A stretch of 49,403 nt of DNA from Natronococcus sp. A-GB7 (GTDB lineage Archaea > Halobacteriota > Halobacteria > Halobacteriales > Natrialbaceae): contig NZ_JARUKV010000032.1 in NCBI RefSeq assembly GCF_029688865.1, positions 1-49,403 of the forward strand, written 5' to 3'. Within the stretch, counting starts at the first letter, position 1, and every line of letters begins with the position of its first letter. A program made the position numbers and the translations under genes. Below are positions 35,797-43,846 of this stretch, in pieces. The notes beneath the pieces were generated by a model. The model did no database searches. It saw nothing but the letters and a program-made list of their open reading frames with translations, and was not told where the DNA came from.

Positions 35797-36849
35797 TTAC
35801 AACTCGTCTGGAACGTCGATCTCGCCGTCGATGAGCTGCTGGCGCGTCTCGTCGACCTCGTCGCGGATCTCCTCGGGGATCTCGTCGCCGATCGACTGCC
35901 CATAGACCGCCTCGACGCCGTTGTCCTCGAGACCGATCTCCTCGGTCTCGCCGCCCTCGAACGCATCGTCGACCACGGAGCCGATCGCGTCGAACACCGC
36001 CTCGTCGACGCGTTTGACCATGCTCGCGAGGATAATGTCGGCGTAATCCTCCTGGCTCACCGACTGGTCGTCGTCGACGCCGATCGCGAACCGGCCCTCG
36101 TCCTCGGCCGCCTGGAAGACCCCGATCCCGGTGCGGCCGGCTGCGTGGAAGACGACGTCGGCGCCCGACTCGTACATCGTTCGGGCCGCCTCCTGCCCGC
36201 TGGCCGTGTCGTTGAAGTCGCCGACGTAGCTTGAGAACACCTCCGCGTCCGGATTGGCGTGTTCGACGCCGGCCTCGAAGCCGGCGTGGAACGACTCGAT
36301 CAGCGGCGACTCCTCGCCGCCGACGAAGCCGACGGCGGACTCGTCGGGATTCGTCTCGCCGTCGCCGGCCGCGAACTCCTCGTCGGTCAGCAGTCCCGCC
36401 AGGGTACCGACCAGGAACGAGCCCGCGGGTTCGTCGAAGACGTAGCTACGGACGTTGTCGGCCTCGACGACCGTGTCGACGATGATGAAGTCCTGATCGG
36501 GGTACTCCTCGGCGTTGCCCTCGAGGGCCTCCTCCTGGGCGAAGCCGATGCAGTTGATCAGGTCGTAGTCGCCCGATTCGGCGAAACTCCGCTGTGCGTC
36601 GTCGAACTCTCCGACCGACTCGGGTTCGGCCTCGTCGAAGGAGATGCCGTACTCCTCCTCGGCCTGAACGGCCCCCTGCTGTGCCATATCGTTGAACGAG
36701 TCGTCGCCGAGCCCGCCGGTGGCGTAGACCATCCCGACCTCGACGTCGTCCCCGTCCCCTTCGTCACCGAATCCGCCGACGCAGCCGGCCGCTGCCACGA
36801 GGCCGGCCGCGCCTGCACCGCACAAGAACTGCCGCCTGTTGGGTACCAT
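35797..36849 (-). CDS. BMP-family nucleoside-binding lipoprotein
   Basis: 350 residues. Tat signal RRQFLCGAGAAGLVAAAGC with lipobox. The BMP fold is recognised by VEVGMVYATGGLGDDSFNDM, CIGFAQEEALEG and SAVGFVGGEESPLIESFHAG, and ADVVFHAAGRTGIGVFQAA. These lipoproteins deliver nucleosides (BmpA/PnrA type) to an ABC importer. It is the first gene of the four-gene operon, with a TTTAAC box about 29 nt upstream of the start, suggesting a leaderless transcript. Confidence 0.9.
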   Translation of the reverse strand: MVPNRRQFLCGAGAAGLVAAAGCVGGFGDEGDGDDVEVGMVYATGGLGDDSFNDMAQQGAVQAEEEYGISFDEAEPESVGEFDDAQRSFAESGDYDLINCIGFAQEEALEGNAEEYPDQDFIIVDTVVEADNVRSYVFDEPAGSFLVGTLAGLLTDEEFAAGDGETNPDESAVGFVGGEESPLIESFHAGFEAGVEHANPDAEVFSSYVGDFNDTASGQEAARTMYESGADVVFHAAGRTGIGVFQAAEDEGRFAIGVDDDQSVSQEDYADIILASMVKRVDEAVFDAIGSVVDDAFEGGETEEIGLEDNGVEAVYGQSIGDEIPEEIRDEVDETRQQLIDGEIDVPDEL

Positions 36850-37018
36850 GATACTCGATAGTGCGCGAGGTCAGGTTAAAGGGCACGGATTCTGCCGGCT
36901 AATCGGACGAACGTGCATTGTGACAGACAGTAACTGGCTCGAATCCTCATCCGCATCCGACGTCGAGTTCTTCGTCACGGTCGCACTCGAGACCACGTCA
37001 CCATCGTTCGGTCCCGCC

Positions 37019-38386
37019 TCACCGGACCGTTTCGATCGCGTGCTCGATAACCGTCCGTCCCTCCGCGACGAGGTCGTCTACCTCGTCGCTCTCGGCGTAG
37101 AGCCGGACGTAGGGTTCGGTTCCGCTGGGGCGGACGAGCAGCCACGAGGCGTCCGCGAACTCGAGGCGCACGCCGTAGCTCGTGTCGACGCTCGCCTCGG
37201 GAAACGCCTCGGGGAGATCGGACTCGAGGCGGGCCATCGCATCGCCCTTGAGCCGGTCGGGGCAGTCGACGCTGACCTTCCGGTAGGGGCGTTCGGTAAC
37301 CGGTTCCCGCAGCGTCGAGACGTCGCCGGCCTCGGCGACGAGCGCGGCGACGACGCCGGCGCTCGCGACGCCGTCGATCCAGCCGCCGAAGCTCGTGTGG
37401 ATGTGTTTCCAGGGTTCGGCCGCGAAGACGATCTCGGCGTCGTCTCCGGCCCGGTCGCGTTCTCGCGCGATTCCTTCGTGGAGCGCACCCAGGCGGACTC
37501 GCTCGACGCGGCCGCCGGCCGCCCGAACGCGCTCGTCGATTCGCGCCGAGGCGTTCGGCGTCGTAACGACGACGGGGTCGGCGGCGTCGCTCGTCTCCGT
37601 GTAGTGGGCCGCGGCAAGCGCGAGGACGGTGTCCTCGTGGACGACCGCCCCGTCGGGCTCGAGGACGACGAGTCGGTCGGCGTCGCCGTCGTGAGCCAGG
37701 CCGAGATCGAACGATCCCTCGGCGAGGAAGTCGCTGAACTCCGTCAGGGTCTCGGGGGTCGGCTTGCTGTCTCGGCCGGAGAAGTGGCCGTCGACGTTCG
37801 CGTTGACGCCGATGACGTCGGCGCCGAGGTCGTCGAGTACCTGCGGCGTCGCCAGCGCGCCGACACCGTTCCCGCAGTCGACGGCGATCGACAGTCCCGC
37901 GAGCGGCGACTCGTCGTCGAACTGGGTGCGCACGTAGTCGGCGACTGCGTCGCGATAGCGGCCGAGGATGTCGGCCCGTTCGGACCGCCCCCACTCCTCC
38001 CAGGTGGCCAGCCCGGAGTCGTCGGCGCTTACCTGCTCGTCGATCAGCGCCTCCGCGTCGCTGTCGTACTCGACGCCGTCGACGAACAGCTTGATCCCGT
38101 TGTCGCTCGGGGGGTTGTGACTCGCCGTGAGCATCACGCCGCGTCGCCCTCGAGAGGCGAACGCGAGCGCCGGCGTCGGCACGCGGCCGACCCGACGGAC
38201 GTCGGCACCCGCGCTCTCGAGGCCGGCCTCCATCGCCGCGGCCAGCGCCGGTCCCGTCTCCCGTCCGTCCCGACCCACGACGAACGTCGTTCCGGGCTCG
38301 CCCGCGGCCTGACCGACCGAGAGCGCGAGCGATGGTGAGACGGTCTCGACTGGCCCGCGGATCCCTGCGGTCCCGAACAGTGTCAT
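37019..38386 (-). CDS. Phosphohexomutase family (phosphomannomutase/phosphoglucomutase-like)
   Basis: 455 residues. Phosphoserine loop VMLTASHNPPSDNG (S89), metal site HDGDADRLVVLE (D233, D235, D237) and phosphate-binding RPSGTEPYVRLYAE define the alpha-D-phosphohexomutase family. The substrate is not fixed by sequence: mannose, glucose, glucosamine or, in some archaea, pentose phosphates. Its place beside nucleoside uptake and phosphorylase genes makes a phosphopentomutase role possible. It lies 169 bp downstream of the divergent BMP promoter. Confidence 0.85.
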   Translation of the reverse strand: MTLFGTAGIRGPVETVSPSLALSVGQAAGEPGTTFVVGRDGRETGPALAAAMEAGLESAGADVRRVGRVPTPALAFASRGRRGVMLTASHNPPSDNGIKLFVDGVEYDSDAEALIDEQVSADDSGLATWEEWGRSERADILGRYRDAVADYVRTQFDDESPLAGLSIAVDCGNGVGALATPQVLDDLGADVIGVNANVDGHFSGRDSKPTPETLTEFSDFLAEGSFDLGLAHDGDADRLVVLEPDGAVVHEDTVLALAAAHYTETSDAADPVVVTTPNASARIDERVRAAGGRVERVRLGALHEGIARERDRAGDDAEIVFAAEPWKHIHTSFGGWIDGVASAGVVAALVAEAGDVSTLREPVTERPYRKVSVDCPDRLKGDAMARLESDLPEAFPEASVDTSYGVRLEFADASWLLVRPSGTEPYVRLYAESDEVDDLVAEGRTVIEHAIETVR

Positions 38387-38524
38387 GGTGGCCCGTTCCG
38401 CGAGGAACTACTTATACTGTCTGTCCTCGAGCGAAACGAGAGTTCGAACGGGTCGCCTCGAGAGGGCGGTCTCGGTGTCGCCGCGGAGGGACGGCTCTAC
38501 GGGAAAAGTACGCAATCCGTCCCG

Positions 38525-38603
38525 TACGGACCGCTGTACGTCGTTTCCGGCGCCACCGACTGTACCGCGGTCGCGCCGGGAGATCGCTACGGGGCTCGTT
38601 TCA
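38525..38603 (-). repeat. Stop-codon-anchored palindromic element, copy 3 (diverged)
   Basis: On the minus strand it starts at the TGA of phaJ (38601-38603) as TGAAACGAGCCCCGTAGCG, then CCGGCGCGACCGCGG. It ends with ACGACGTACAGCGGTCCGTA, close to the end of copy 1 (GACGTACAGCAGTCCGTAT). Inner arms pair with one mismatch. The left half is more diverged than in copies 1 and 2. Confidence 0.6.
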
Positions 38604-39230
38604 GGCGTCGGGCATGTCGTCGATGAGGACGACGGCCTCGCCGTCGACGACCGTCGCGTCGTCGTTCTCGTCGCGGACGACCGTCTCGAGCCGGTACTGG
38701 TTGTTGCCGAGGTCCTCGACGATCTCGACGCGGGCGGAGACCCGATCGCCGATCCCGACGGGGCCGGCGAATTCGAGGTCCTGGGAGAGGTAGATCGTCA
38801 GCCCGGGAAGCCGGGCCAGCGCGGCGCTGATCAGTCCCGAGACGAGGGTTCCGTGGACGATCCGCTCGCCGAATCGGGTGTCGGCGGCGAACTCGTCGTC
38901 GAGGTGGAGGCGGTTCGTGTCGCCGCTGATCTCGGCGAACGCGCGCACGTCTTCGTCGGAGAGCTCCTTCTCGAAGGTGACCTGATCGCCCGGGGCCAGC
39001 GCCGTCGGATCCTCGACGGTTCGCTCGAAGCTCCAGTCGGCGTCGGCGTACTCGAGGGAGGGGATCGAGGCGTCGGTGTGGTTGCCGTTCGATTCCGTCT
39101 GGGTCGAATCCATTGCGGCGACGGCGGCGCGGTTGGCCGCGGTCGCACTCCGGAGGACAGATCGGGTTGCGGTGGACCAGGCGTTGGCCAGGGCGCCAAA
39201 CCCGTTCTCGCCGGCGTTCTGGTGGGACAT
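38601..39230 (-). CDS. phaJ: MaoC-like (R)-specific enoyl-CoA hydratase with N-terminal extension
   Basis: 209 residues. The C-terminal 140 are a MaoC hot-dog domain with the hydratase signature FAEISGDTNRLHLDDEFAA and VHGTLVSGLISAALARLPG, where the Asp and His are catalytic. It would make (R)-3-hydroxyacyl-CoA for polymer synthesis. The first 70 residues (NGFGALANAWSTATRSVLRS and onward) are amphipathic and lie outside the enzyme fold, as in a granule-binding segment. A TATAATGG box lies about 28 nt upstream. Divergent from phaR across 233 bp. Confidence 0.85.
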   Translation of the reverse strand: MSHQNAGENGFGALANAWSTATRSVLRSATAANRAAVAAMDSTQTESNGNHTDASIPSLEYADADWSFERTVEDPTALAPGDQVTFEKELSDEDVRAFAEISGDTNRLHLDDEFAADTRFGERIVHGTLVSGLISAALARLPGLTIYLSQDLEFAGPVGIGDRVSARVEIVEDLGNNQYRLETVVRDENDDATVVDGEAVVLIDDMPDA

Positions 39231-39395
39231 CTACTCTCGCTATAGGGACGAGCCCATTATACCTCTTTGGCTGCACAATGCGCGGTTATCCGTGCCGGCG
39301 ACGGCGTGGTAACCGACGCTTTCGAGTGCCCGACTGCGGGCTCGAGGCGAAAAATCGCACTACGGGGCGATGATGACCGCCGAAGCACACTCGAA

Positions 39396-39418
39396 ACCAT
39401 TCAGTGGCACTCAATGGT
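39396..39418. promoter_or_regulatory. Candidate PhaR operator, 23-bp near-palindrome
   Basis: Arms ACCATTCAGTG and CACTCAATGGT around a central G match as inverted repeats in 10 of 11 pairs. It lies 16 bp before the phaR TATA box TTATTAG (39434-39440), in the divergent phaJ-phaR gap. An AbrB-like PhaR controlling its own phaRP promoter is known in Haloferax mediterranei, so this is the best candidate site here. Confidence 0.5.
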
Positions 39419-39463
39419 AGAGATCGGAAACCCTTATTAGTGCGGAGCGCATTGACTGTATTG

Positions 39464-39784
39464 ATGACGGACGACTCCGACCGATCGCCCTGGTTTCCGC
39501 CGACGATGTTCGCCGAGCAGATGCAGAACGCGGGCGAGCAGGTCGCCGAATCCCAGCAGGAGATGCTGAAAAAGCTGATGGAGGCAAGCTCCGCGAACCC
39601 GCTCGAGGGCGCCTCGAGCTTCGGTCCGATGAACATGGGAACGGCGACGTTCAAGGCGCGAGTCCAGAGCGGCGGTCGGATCAGTATTCCCGAACCCGAA
39701 CGGGAAACCCTCGACATCGAGGAGGGGGATATCGTCCAGACGATCGTCGTTCCCGTCAAGCGAAACCGCGAGACAGACCAATGA
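39464..39784 (+). CDS. phaR: PhaR-type AbrB-like regulator of PHA genes
   Basis: 106 residues from the ATG at 39464, 24 nt after TTATTAG, so the mRNA is probably leaderless. N-terminal helix WFPPTMFAEQMQNAGEQVAE and SQQEMLKKLMEAS resembles phasin or PhaE sequence. The C-terminal 50 residues (FKARVQSGGRISIPEPERET, LDIEEGDIVQTIVVP) form an AbrB swapped-hairpin domain. In Haloferax mediterranei PhaR represses its own phaRP operon and may sense granules. The stop overlaps the phaP start as ATGA. Confidence 0.85.
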   Translation: MTDDSDRSPWFPPTMFAEQMQNAGEQVAESQQEMLKKLMEASSANPLEGASSFGPMNMGTATFKARVQSGGRISIPEPERETLDIEEGDIVQTIVVPVKRNRETDQ

Positions 39785-40266
39785 CACAGAACCCATTCAC
39801 CGCCATGTTTACCGCACAGCGCACCGCCATCGAACAGAGCCAGCAGCTCACCCACGACGCTCTCGAGGCCCAGAAGACCTCCTTCGGTGCCTTCGTCGAC
39901 GCCGTCGAGTCCTCGAGCTCGGCCGTCGAGACCAACGCCGAGTTCACCAAGGGTGCCGTCGCGGCCTACTTCGACGCCGTCGAGGCGTCGATGCCCGAGG
40001 ACGGCGTCGACCTCGAGGAGTTCCGCGCGCAGTTCGAGGAGAACGTCGACGCGATGACCGACGCCCAGCAGGAGTCGATCTCCGCCGTCGCCGAGGCCCT
40101 CCACGAGTCCGAGGCCGCCTACGACGAGTTCTCCGCCAGCTACGCCGAGGTCGTCGACACGAGCTTCGACGCCATGCTCGAGGCCCACGAGCAGGCCGAG
40201 GAGAACATGTCGGCCGTCACCGAGAACGTCGACTCCGTCGCCGAGGAGTTCGACGTTTCGGCGTAA
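39781..40266 (+). CDS. phaP: PHA granule-associated protein (phasin)
   Basis: 161 residues, almost entirely amphipathic helices with alternating Glu/Asp and Ala (SSAVETNAEFTKGAVAAYFD, QEENVDAMTDAQQES-type segments). No signal peptide. Phasins coat the polymer granule and stabilise it. Position directly after phaR with ATGA overlap and before phaE supports the call, as in the known haloarchaeal phaRPEC order. Confidence 0.82.
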   Translation: MTQNPFTAMFTAQRTAIEQSQQLTHDALEAQKTSFGAFVDAVESSSSAVETNAEFTKGAVAAYFDAVEASMPEDGVDLEEFRAQFEENVDAMTDAQQESISAVAEALHESEAAYDEFSASYAEVVDTSFDAMLEAHEQAEENMSAVTENVDSVAEEFDVSA

Positions 40267-40308
40267 CGACCATAGCCTTTTGATCATACGGTCCAATTTT
40301 CCCACACA

Positions 40309-40854
40309 ATGACAGACACACCACCGCAGTCACAGAACTGGAACGCGTTCGCCGAGCAGTGGAACGAGCAGTTCCTCGAAGCATTCGAGAACAACGTCGA
40401 AGCCCAGGCCCGATTCGTCGAGAGCTGGGCCGAGACGGTCGGCGAGATGAGCGACGACGCCGAGCTCTCCGAGGGCGTCGAGGGCTACGCCCGCGCCTAC
40501 GAGGCCTGGATGAACGCCTCCCAGCAGATGGTCGAGCGAGCGAACGACCAGCTCGAGGGTGAGGACGTCGAACTCGAGGAGTTCCGCGACGTCTGGCTCA
40601 ACACCGCAAACGAGGCGTTCAAGGAGGTCATGTCGACGACCGCCTTCGCGAAGATGACCGGCGAGACCGTCGGCGACGTCCTCGAGCTCCAGCAGGAGGC
40701 CGACGAGGCCGCCGAGGAGACGCTGCACTCGCTTGGCTTCCCGACCGAGAGCGACGTCGTCGAGGTCGGCGACCGCCTCGTCGAACTCGAGCGCCGCCAG
40801 CACGCCGTCGAGGAGAAACTCGACCGCGTTCTCGAGCACATAGAGGAGCAATGA
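40309..40854 (+). CDS. phaE: PHA synthase subunit PhaE
   Basis: 181 residues, the short archaeal PhaE. The helical protein has [20 protein letters not shown] at the N-terminus. Its C-terminal [20 protein letters not shown] and [19 protein letters not shown] segment is the part typical of class III synthase subunits. It activates PhaC. The stop overlaps the phaC start as ATGA. A 42-bp gap separates it from phaP. Confidence 0.9.
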   Translation: MTDTPPQSQNWNAFAEQWNEQFLEAFENNVEAQARFVESWAETVGEMSDDAELSEGVEGYARAYEAWMNASQQMVERANDQLEGEDVELEEFRDVWLNTANEAFKEVMSTTAFAKMTGETVGDVLELQQEADEAAEETLHSLGFPTESDVVEVGDRLVELERRQHAVEEKLDRVLEHIEEQ

Positions 40855-42236
40855 AGAACCCGTACGCGACCGCCCTGGAGATGCAACGCCAGGCCTGGGA
40901 GGGTGCCGCCGGCCTCGCCGAGAAGAGCCAGGTCGCACCCGACCGAACGGAGACCCTCGAGAACGTCGAGGTCGGCCAGACCCCGAGTGAGGTCGTCTAC
41001 GAGGAGAACAAGCTCCGACTGCTCCACTACGAACCCAAGACCGAGGAGCAACACGACATCCCGATCCTCGTCGTCTACGCACTGATCAACAAGCCGTACA
41101 TCCTCGACCTGCAGCCCGACCGCTCGGTCGTCCAGACGCTGCTCGAGGCCGGCTTCGACGTCTACCTGATCGACTGGGGCGAGCCCTCGAAGCTCGACCG
41201 CCAGCTCGGTCTCGACGACTACGTCAACCGCTACATCGACAACTGCGTCGACGAGGTCCGCGAGCGCTCGGGCCAGGACGCGATCAACGTCCTCGGGTAC
41301 TGCATGGGCGGGACGATGTCGGCGATGTACGCCGCCCAGCACCCCGAGAAGGTCGAGAACCTCGCGCTGATGGCTGCTGGCCTCTGCTTTGCGGGTGACG
41401 GCGGCGTCCTCGAGCTGTGGGGCGCCGAGGACTACTACGACCCCGAGAGAGTCACCGAGACGTTCGACAACGTTCCCGCGGAGTTCCTGGACGTCGGATT
41501 CGCGCTGATGGACCCGGTCGCGAACAACGTGACGAAGTACGTCCGCTTCTACGACAACATGGAGGACGAGGACTTCGTCGAGAACTTCGGTCGGATGGAG
41601 CGGTGGCTCGACGAGGGGATCGACGTCGCCGGCAAGGCCTACGAGGAGTTCATCCGCGACATCTACCAGGAGAACAAGCTCGTCGCGAACGAGCTCGAGC
41701 TGGGCGGGGAGAAGGTCGACGTCTCGAACATCGACATGCCCGTGTTGCAGATCGTCGCGGAGTACGACCACCTCATCCCGCCGGGAGCCTCGAAGCCGTT
41801 CAACGAGGCCGTCGCCTCCGACGACACCGAGGTCATGGAGTTCGCGACGGGCCACATCGGGATGTCGGTATCCTCTCGGAGCCACGCCGAGCTCTGGCCC
41901 GACGTCTGTGACTGGTTCGAGGCCCGCTCGACGGTCGATACCGACGCCGAGCCGGAGACGCCCGAGCCCGACGAGCCCGACGCGGCCCTCGCGGGCGACG
42001 TCGAGGGCGACGAGACCGGCCTCGACGAGTTCTCCGAGGAGGCTCTCGAGGAGACCGAGGTCGACGATCTCACCGAGATCGACGGCATCGGTCAGTCCTA
42101 CGCGAACGACCTCGCCGCGGTCGGCATCGCGAGCTTCGACGAGCTCGCCGACGCCGACGCCGAGGAGCTCGCCGAGGAGACCGAGATCGCCGTCGCCCGC
42201 CTCGAGGACTGGATCGACCAGGCCGGCGAGCGATAA
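40851..42236 (+). CDS. phaC: Class III PHA synthase catalytic subunit with C-terminal helix-hairpin-helix domain
   Basis: 461 residues. The alpha/beta-hydrolase synthase triad is C151 in the lipase-like box GYCMGG, D306 in YDHLIPPG and H335 in GHIGMSV. It polymerises (R)-3-hydroxyacyl-CoA with PhaE. Residues 361-404 are an acidic linker and 405-458 ([42 protein letters not shown]) form a helix-hairpin-helix repeat pair of the kind used for DNA or protein contact. Haloarchaeal PhaC proteins are known to have longer C-termini than bacterial ones. Confidence 0.93.
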   Translation: MKNPYATALEMQRQAWEGAAGLAEKSQVAPDRTETLENVEVGQTPSEVVYEENKLRLLHYEPKTEEQHDIPILVVYALINKPYILDLQPDRSVVQTLLEAGFDVYLIDWGEPSKLDRQLGLDDYVNRYIDNCVDEVRERSGQDAINVLGYCMGGTMSAMYAAQHPEKVENLALMAAGLCFAGDGGVLELWGAEDYYDPERVTETFDNVPAEFLDVGFALMDPVANNVTKYVRFYDNMEDEDFVENFGRMERWLDEGIDVAGKAYEEFIRDIYQENKLVANELELGGEKVDVSNIDMPVLQIVAEYDHLIPPGASKPFNEAVASDDTEVMEFATGHIGMSVSSRSHAELWPDVCDWFEARSTVDTDAEPETPEPDEPDAALAGDVEGDETGLDEFSEEALEETEVDDLTEIDGIGQSYANDLAAVGIASFDELADADAEELAEETEIAVARLEDWIDQAGER

Positions 42237-42364
42237 CGCCCGCTGACGCCCCGACGCGACCCTCTCGGCCCCGAGTCGGACACTGTCGTCTTTTATTCAC
42301 TGAACCAGGACGCGAAACCCAACAGGTCGTTATATAACAATCGGTGGTGCAGTGTAGGGTAACG

Positions 42365-43108
42365 ATGTCCATGGAGGGACGCACCTGTATTATCACAGGC
42401 TCGGCGCGCGGGATCGGGCGCGGAATCGCGGAACACCTCGGCGAGGAGGGAGCGAACGTCGTCATCAACTACCGGTCGTCGGAGGGGGCCGCCCACGAGG
42501 CCGTCGAGGCGATCGAGGACGCCGGCGGGCAGGCGATTACGGCCCAGGCCGACGTCTCGATTCCCGAGGAGGTCGAACACATGCGTGACGTCTGCCACGA
42601 GGCCTTCGGGCCCGCCGACGTACTGGTGAACAACGCCGGCATCACCGCCGACAAGCAGTTCACCGAGATGTCCCGCGCGGAGTGGGATCGGGTGATGGAC
42701 GTCAACCTCGGCGGGATGTTCAACTGCACTCAGACGTTCTACGACGACATCTGGAACGCCAACGAGGGGCGGCTCATCAACATCTCGAGCGTCGTCGGCA
42801 AGCAGGGCAACTTCGGGCAGGCCAACTACGCGACCGCGAAAAGCGGCATGTTCGGCTTCACCCGGACGATCGCGCTCGAGTTCGCCCAGGGCGGCTCGAC
42901 GGCCAACTGCGTCGCGCCCGGCTTTACCCGGACCGACATGGTCGAGAGCGTTCCCGACCACGTCCTCGAGCGGATCATCTCGGGGATCCCCCTCGAGCGG
43001 CTGGCGGAGGTCGAGGATATCGCCGCCGTCGTTCGCTTCCTCGCGAGCGAGGAGTCGTCCTACATTACGGGCGAAGTGATCGACGTCAACGGCGGGATGG
43101 ACCTGTAG
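42365..43108 (+). CDS. phaB: Acetoacetyl-CoA reductase PhaB (SDR family)
   Basis: 247 residues from the ATG at 42365, 29 nt after the TTATATAA box (42332), so leaderless; an in-frame GTG at 42344 is less likely. NADP-binding TGSARGIGRGIAEHLG, NNAG, catalytic S and Y-x3-K (NISSVV, YATAKSG) are complete. The FabG-type ending ITGEVIDVNGGMDL is present. In the PHA setting it reduces acetoacetyl-CoA to (R)-3-hydroxybutyryl-CoA. Its own promoter separates it from phaRPEC. Confidence 0.9.
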   Translation: MSMEGRTCIITGSARGIGRGIAEHLGEEGANVVINYRSSEGAAHEAVEAIEDAGGQAITAQADVSIPEEVEHMRDVCHEAFGPADVLVNNAGITADKQFTEMSRAEWDRVMDVNLGGMFNCTQTFYDDIWNANEGRLINISSVVGKQGNFGQANYATAKSGMFGFTRTIALEFAQGGSTANCVAPGFTRTDMVESVPDHVLERIISGIPLERLAEVEDIAAVVRFLASEESSYITGEVIDVNGGMDL

Positions 43109-43159
43109 CGACCGGTTCGCTCCCTTTCGGGCGCGGTCGGCGCGTTGCCGATCGACCCC

Positions 43160-43200
43160 CGTTGGCGTTTGCGGTTCCGTTTGCGTTTGCGTAATCGTTC
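43160..43200. repeat. Short direct repeats of GTTTGC in the phaB-moaC gap
   Basis: Between phaB and moaC the text carries three to four near-copies of GCGTTTGC within 43161-43192. It is a small low-complexity patch with no sign of a gene. Both flanking genes end here, so it is a convergent terminator-type spacer. Confidence 0.4.
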
Positions 43201-43306
43201 TCGAACCGCTCGACGGCGAGCGACCGAGCCGTCGTTGCGCGAGAACGTTTCGAAAGCGGGACGCGGCCGCTCGAGGACGCGGACACGATATTCCACCCCG
43301 AACCGC

Positions 43307-43846
43307 TCAGTCCGTTCGCTTCTCCTTCTCGAGGACCCGAACGTTCTCGATTCCCGTGTCGGGGTACTGGCCCTCGTCGTCCTTCTCGACGGCTTTGACC
43401 ATGTCCCAGACGACGTTTAGGCCCGTCGTAACCCCTTCGAGAGCCTCCATCTCGCAGCCCGTCTTCCCGGTGGTCTCGACGGCGACCTCGCACTCGACCC
43501 GGTCCTCGCCGAGTTCGAACGCGGTGTCGACGTTCGTAATCGGGATCTGGTGGCACATCGGGATCGTCTCCCAGGTGTGTTTAACGGCCTGGACGGCGCC
43601 GATCCGGGCCGTCGCGAGCACGTCGCCCTTGCCGATCTCGTCGTCGCGGATCGCCTCGATCGTCGAGGGCTGCAGGCGGATCTCGCCGACGGCAACCGCG
43701 CGGCGTTCGCTGTCGGGTTTGTCGCCGACGTCGACCATCTGGACCTCTCCCTCGTCGGTGGTGTGCGTGAGTTCCCCGGCGCCGGAATCGTCGCCGCTGC
43801 GCGGATCCGGGTTCGTTCCCTCGGCGGCGGACGGATCGTCACTCAT
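43307..43846 (-). CDS. moaC: Cyclic pyranopterin monophosphate synthase MoaC
   Basis: 179 residues from the ATG at 43846, overlapping the end of the hydrate-repair gene by 8 nt. Family motifs are QMVDVGDKPDSERRAVAVGE, TIPMCHQIPI, and CEMEALEGVTTGLNVVWDMV with the active-site KAVEKDDEGQYP. It makes cyclic pyranopterin monophosphate in molybdenum cofactor synthesis. The first 30 acidic residues are a haloarchaeal extension. Confidence 0.95.
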   Translation of the reverse strand: MSDDPSAAEGTNPDPRSGDDSGAGELTHTTDEGEVQMVDVGDKPDSERRAVAVGEIRLQPSTIEAIRDDEIGKGDVLATARIGAVQAVKHTWETIPMCHQIPITNVDTAFELGEDRVECEVAVETTGKTGCEMEALEGVTTGLNVVWDMVKAVEKDDEGQYPDTGIENVRVLEKEKRTD

